Made by a program: the position numbers and the translations under genes. Shown here piece by piece: positions 60,255-64,000 of a DNA stretch of 64,000 bases. Position 1 is the first letter of the stretch; each line of letters opens with the position of its first letter. The notes beneath the pieces were generated by a model. It ran no database searches and was not told the origin of the DNA. It saw only the letters and a program-made list of their open reading frames with translations. This DNA comes from Austropuccinia psidii (Eukaryota > Basidiomycota > Pucciniomycetes > Pucciniales > Sphaerophragmiaceae), in contig JALGQZ010000001.1 in NCBI GenBank assembly GCA_023105745.1, positions 59,559,937 through 59,623,936 of the forward strand, written 5' to 3'.

Positions 60255-62350
60255 ATGACTACCAGAAGAGGCTCCCAATACTCCATCCAATCAGATGGAG
60301 CTGGACTCAGAGGTAGAATTGATTCCTCAAAAGGGAAAAGGAAGGGCAATATCCCCAGTGGAACAGAATCCACACAAGGAAGTGCCTTATTGCAAAGGCA
60401 AGTCCCAGAAATTCCCATGATATCTGAACCAGAGTTAAAACTAAGTATGAGTAACTCAAACAGGTACAAATCACATTCAGAGGGCTCAAATAGACATTTA
60501 CATGAGCCAGTACAAACAGTACTACACAGTGTACAAAGACAAGGACTGGGAAATGTTGCCTCACATACACCAAGGAGTGATGAACTCCTGGCACATCCTG
60601 AAAAAGTTCCTCAAATAGGAGGAAATGGTGAGATATTCCAATGGATGGAATCCACTATCATCCAAACCTCAAATCAAAAAGATCAAGGAGTACCATGCCA
60701 AAAAGAAGGAGGCAACCAAGGAAGAAGCCCCAGTAGCTTCTACCAGCAAGCCCCAAGACAGCCCACTTTGCCAAGAAGGGAAGAAGAACAAGAAAAACAA
60801 TTGGAGAAAACCATATTCCCCAAGCGACAGGTTTCCAAAAATCCAAAAGGATGCCATGGAAAATGTATTCAACATGGCCAGAAAATTGATGGAATTCAAG
60901 GACAAGGAAGAACAAAGAATGAGAAAACCTCATTTCCCAAAGAAATAACCTTGTCCAAAGATGTTGTAAATACTTTAACAGAAATTAAAAATAGTATATT
61001 ACCTCTAAAAGAAATTAAAAAAAGTTTATTATCATTACAAGAGATAAACAATAACTTATCTTCTTTAACAAAAATTGTTGTGCAAAATGAAAAAGAAATT
61101 GACAACATTAAGTTTATTGTTGAAAATAATAAACCAAAGATTTTAATTGATAACACTCAAAAATTAATACAAGGACAATAGAAATTGTATAAATACATAA
61201 AAGATATCAAAGATAAAACTTTGACAATCAATTATGACATGAGTATTGACAATCTTGCAGAAAAATTAAATAAGCTAACTATTTATGTAGAAAAATTTGA
61301 AGAAAAGACTTCATCACACCAAAAATTACTTTTGGACCATGTGGAAAAAAGTGATGAAGCAAGAATGCATCTGAAAGATGACATTAAAAGTGAAATAAGG
61401 CTTATCACTGAAAAAATGGATAAAATTAATGAGGCTAACTCAAATATGCCAAAGTTATCAACCCCATTTTCTCACATAAGAAGCCCTGTTAAACCAAAAG
61501 AGGAATTAACAAATCCATTCATAACAGACTTAAGTCACCAAGACAATAGCCAATTCTTAATGAAGGAAGAGCCTCAATTAAAAAAATGGCCAACATTCAC
61601 AGGGGAAGGTGAATATGACCACATGTCATTTATCAAGACAATTGACATGCTACACAAAGATTATGCCATACCAGATGAACTAATTACTGCAAGATTATAT
61701 TCATTGTTTGAAAAATCTACAAAAAGATGGTATTATGGCATAAGATAAACAAATGGCAAAAACACCTGGTCTTGGTGGAAACAAGAAATAATCACCAAGT
61801 GGGATAATGATTCCTGGAGGTACAAGATAGAGAATAAATTTGGAAATTATGTCTTTGACCCAGACAAAGACAAACCTTTAACTTGGTTCTTAAAACAAGT
61901 TGAAAGACTCAATGCACTGTACCCAGAAATGTCACAAAAGATGGTGCACATGAAAATACTTAAGAAATGTGGAGGAGAGCTAGAACATGCCCTAAGAAGC
62001 AGGTGTATAGAACCATGCTCCACAGAAGAGTATATCAATGCACTAGAGGACATAGTGACAAGAACAAAAATTGGCAGGACTTGGAAGAAATTGGACATTC
62101 AAAGTCCAAATAAGCCATTTATCAAAAAAGATAAATAAAAAGAGGCTTTCAAGCCCAATATATCCAACAATAATGAGCAAAGAACATGCCATAAATGTGG
62201 AAGTATTGGACACTTAGCCAATAACTGCCTCAAAAAGGCAAAGATTAATGAAATTGTGGAAATAGAAAACCACAATGACAAAGAAGAGCAAGCTGAATCT
62301 GAAAGAAAACAGAAGAGTCAGAAAGTTCTGAAAGTGATGAAATTAATATA
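60255..62350 (+). pseudogene. Ty3/gypsy gag of element C
   Basis: From ATG 60255 (MTTRRGSQYSIQ) one frame runs through 61181 (stop), 61748 (stop) and 62136-62138 (stop). It contains a basic, Ser/Gln-rich N-terminus, a long Lys/Ile/Asn coiled region and the capsid-like segment WPTFTGEGEYDHMSFIKTI. It ends with an intact CX2CX4HX4C zinc knuckle at 62187-62228. Gag packages the RNA in virus-like particles. A second frame (60625-60948) is open across the same stretch. A frameshift near 62300 separates gag from pol. With three stops it is inactive, but it is much better preserved than element B. Confidence 0.88.
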
Positions 62351-62554
62351 ATTAATGCACAAATTGATAATATTGATATAATTTATGAAGTTCTAGATGT
62401 TAACTCAAACTTACCACAAGTTGGAACATCTGACACAAACCTGACAAATGTACAAGATGCCAAAATTTACAGAACCAAACCTGCAAAAGGAATGGGATAT
62501 ACAGCTGGAAAATCAAGTATAAGTATTTTTATGGTTGATAACCAAGAATGAAAA

Positions 62555-64000
62555 GTGAGCTTGGATACAGGAGCATATTTTACCTGTGTTGGTAAGGGTT
62601 ATTTAGAAACCATTGTTCCAGATTGGCAAGAAAAACTTATGCCAATACAAGGTGTCAAATTTAGTAGTGCAAGTGAGAGCATGAAGCCCCTTGGAATAAT
62701 TGATTTAACACTCATTTTTCCTCAACCCTCACAATGTGTCAGAATTAAAGTAGAGTTTGTAGTAATGGACAACTGTACGAGTAATCACTTCATACTTGGA
62801 AATGACTACTTGTCAATTTATGGTATAGATATCTCTAACCAAAAAGATAGATATTTTACCATAGAAGACAACAAAAGACAAAAGGTTGGCTTCTTAAATA
62901 ACAAAAAATATATTACAGTTATTAAGAGTGAAGAGAAAAGTCAAGAAAAGGAACTTTTTATATCTGAACAACTCAAAGAGGCAGAATTCAATCAAGAATT
63001 AACAGAAAAAATGAAAGAAAAATTGATTGACCTCTTATTTAAGTACAAAAATGCCTTTGCAACTGACAAAGAGCCACTAGGTGCCATAATTGGGCATGAA
63101 ATGGATATAATTCTTAATTTGGAAAAACCTTACCCACCTTTACTAAGGAGATGTGCTTACCCAGCTAGTCCAAGGGATAGAGAAGCCTTGAAGGTACACA
63201 TTAAAGAATTAATGGACCTTGGAGTATTAAGAAAAGTAGGACATAATGAACAGGTAGAGGTCACTACACCTGTTATTATAACTTGGAATAATGGAAAATG
63301 AAGAATGGTAGGAGACTTCAGAGCCCTGAACACCTATACCATTCCAGAAAGATATCCAAGACCCAGAATCCATGAGACATTGACACAATTTTCACAAGCT
63401 AAGTTCATTACAGCCATTGATGCTCTAAAGGGTTTCCATAAAAATGCCTTAACAGAAAATGTCAAGAAACTACTAAGGATAATAGTCCACTGTGGGATTT
63501 TTGAATACTTAAGAATGCCATTTGGTATAAAGAATGCACCTTCCCATTATCAAAGGATGATGAATACCATATTTAATGAAGAATTATCAGAAGGATGGTT
63601 AATTATCTATATTGATAATATCATAGTTTGCTCAGAAACTTGAGAAAATCACCTTACAAGACTAGAAAGGGTACTACAAAAAATTGTGCAAGTGAGTATG
63701 AAGATTTCCTTGAAAAAGTGTCATTTTGCATATAGTGACCTAACAGCACTAGGACATGTTGTATCTGGACTTAGTCTAGGCATAGACAAAAATAAAGTAG
63801 CAGCAGTACTACTTAAGCCAATGCCTCAAGCCAAAAAAGAAATGCAATAATTTCTAGGATTTGATGGTTACTATAGACAGCATATAAAGGACTTTGCAAA
63901 AATTGCCAAATCCTTGTATAAACTCTGTGACCAACAAACAGTCTATGAAATGACAGAATAAAGAGTCAAGGCATATGAAGAATTTAAAAATTCCTTAACA
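62555..64000 (+). pseudogene. Ty3/gypsy pol of element C: protease and reverse transcriptase (partial)
   Basis: The protease domain opens with LDTGAYFTCVG (catalytic DTG near 62565) and ends FILGNDYLSIYG. Reverse transcriptase follows with FRALNTYTIPERYPRPRIHE, then FITAIDALKGFH, LRMPFGIKNAPSHYQ and IIYIDNIIVC. The last reads YIDN where active enzymes have YIDD. The thumb and the start of RNase H run to the window end. Stops lie at 63299-63301, 63641-63643, near 63847 and near 63958. It is inactive as it stands. Confidence 0.9.

Larger units (their letters stand above)
57550..64000 (+). mobile_element. Ty3/gypsy element C, runs off the window
   Basis: Complete 5' LTR, leader, gag, protease and part of reverse transcriptase, all on the plus strand. 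Same family as element B but better preserved. It is inserted in an older Ty3 integrase gene. The 3' part and 3' LTR lie beyond the window, so the target duplication (left flank ATAGT) cannot be checked. Confidence 0.9.

Overview
The window looks like a repeat-rich, strongly AT-biased stretch of a rust fungus genome (Basidiomycota, Pucciniales). The one recognisable host gene is an intron-rich RRN3 orthologue with short introns. Everything else that can be named is transposon: Ty3/gypsy, Ty1/copia, a CACTA DNA transposon and long LTRs. The gag-pol fragments resemble polyproteins I associate with the large repeat-filled genome of Austropuccinia psidii. That species guess is from memory and needs a search to confirm. 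I see no rRNA, tRNA or CRISPR.

Layout. 1-950: GGCC-rich repeat fragment, probably part of an LTR. 950-4980: AT-rich, no gene seen. 4988-7586 (minus): RRN3 in five exons. 7.6-12.3 kb: AT-rich, with a copia gag scrap at 9535-9793 and a 52-bp tandem duplication. 12.3-19.8 kb: a decayed copia element (plus strand) split by two minus-strand solo LTRs (13031-16786 and 17574-19476). The first of these is itself split by a third solo LTR (13412-15352). Target-site duplications of 5 bp allow the insertions to be ordered. 19.8-29.6 kb: a decayed Ty3 element (5' LTR, gag, pol) with a fourth solo LTR (26286-28087) inside RNase H.

30631-50542: a large, young, unusual LTR element, called G here. Its two LTRs are nearly identical. 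It encodes one long gag-protease-like frame (32437-37530) broken only by four stops, and it has no visible reverse transcriptase or integrase. About 4.9 kb of its interior is not gag-like. That part holds an intact two-exon antisense gene (38632-39448), a family of six small hairpins whose stems covary, and repeated polypurine-tract modules. The 3' LTR is split by a CACTA transposon (42520-48924) with 50-bp terminal inverted repeats, a 3-bp AGT duplication, a Tnp2-type transposase gene and a convergent second gene.

50.5-57.5 kb: LTR-like fragments and the minus-strand integrase/chromodomain tail of an old Ty3 element. 57550-64000: a Ty3 element of the same family as the 20-29 kb copy, with a complete 1.97-kb 5' LTR, gag, protease and part of reverse transcriptase. 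It runs off the window end and was inserted into that integrase tail.

Element G is the best candidate for something undescribed. It combines a gag-only polyprotein with a second, catalytically empty protease-like domain, an antisense spliced gene, and a repeated covarying hairpin next to duplicated polypurine tracts.
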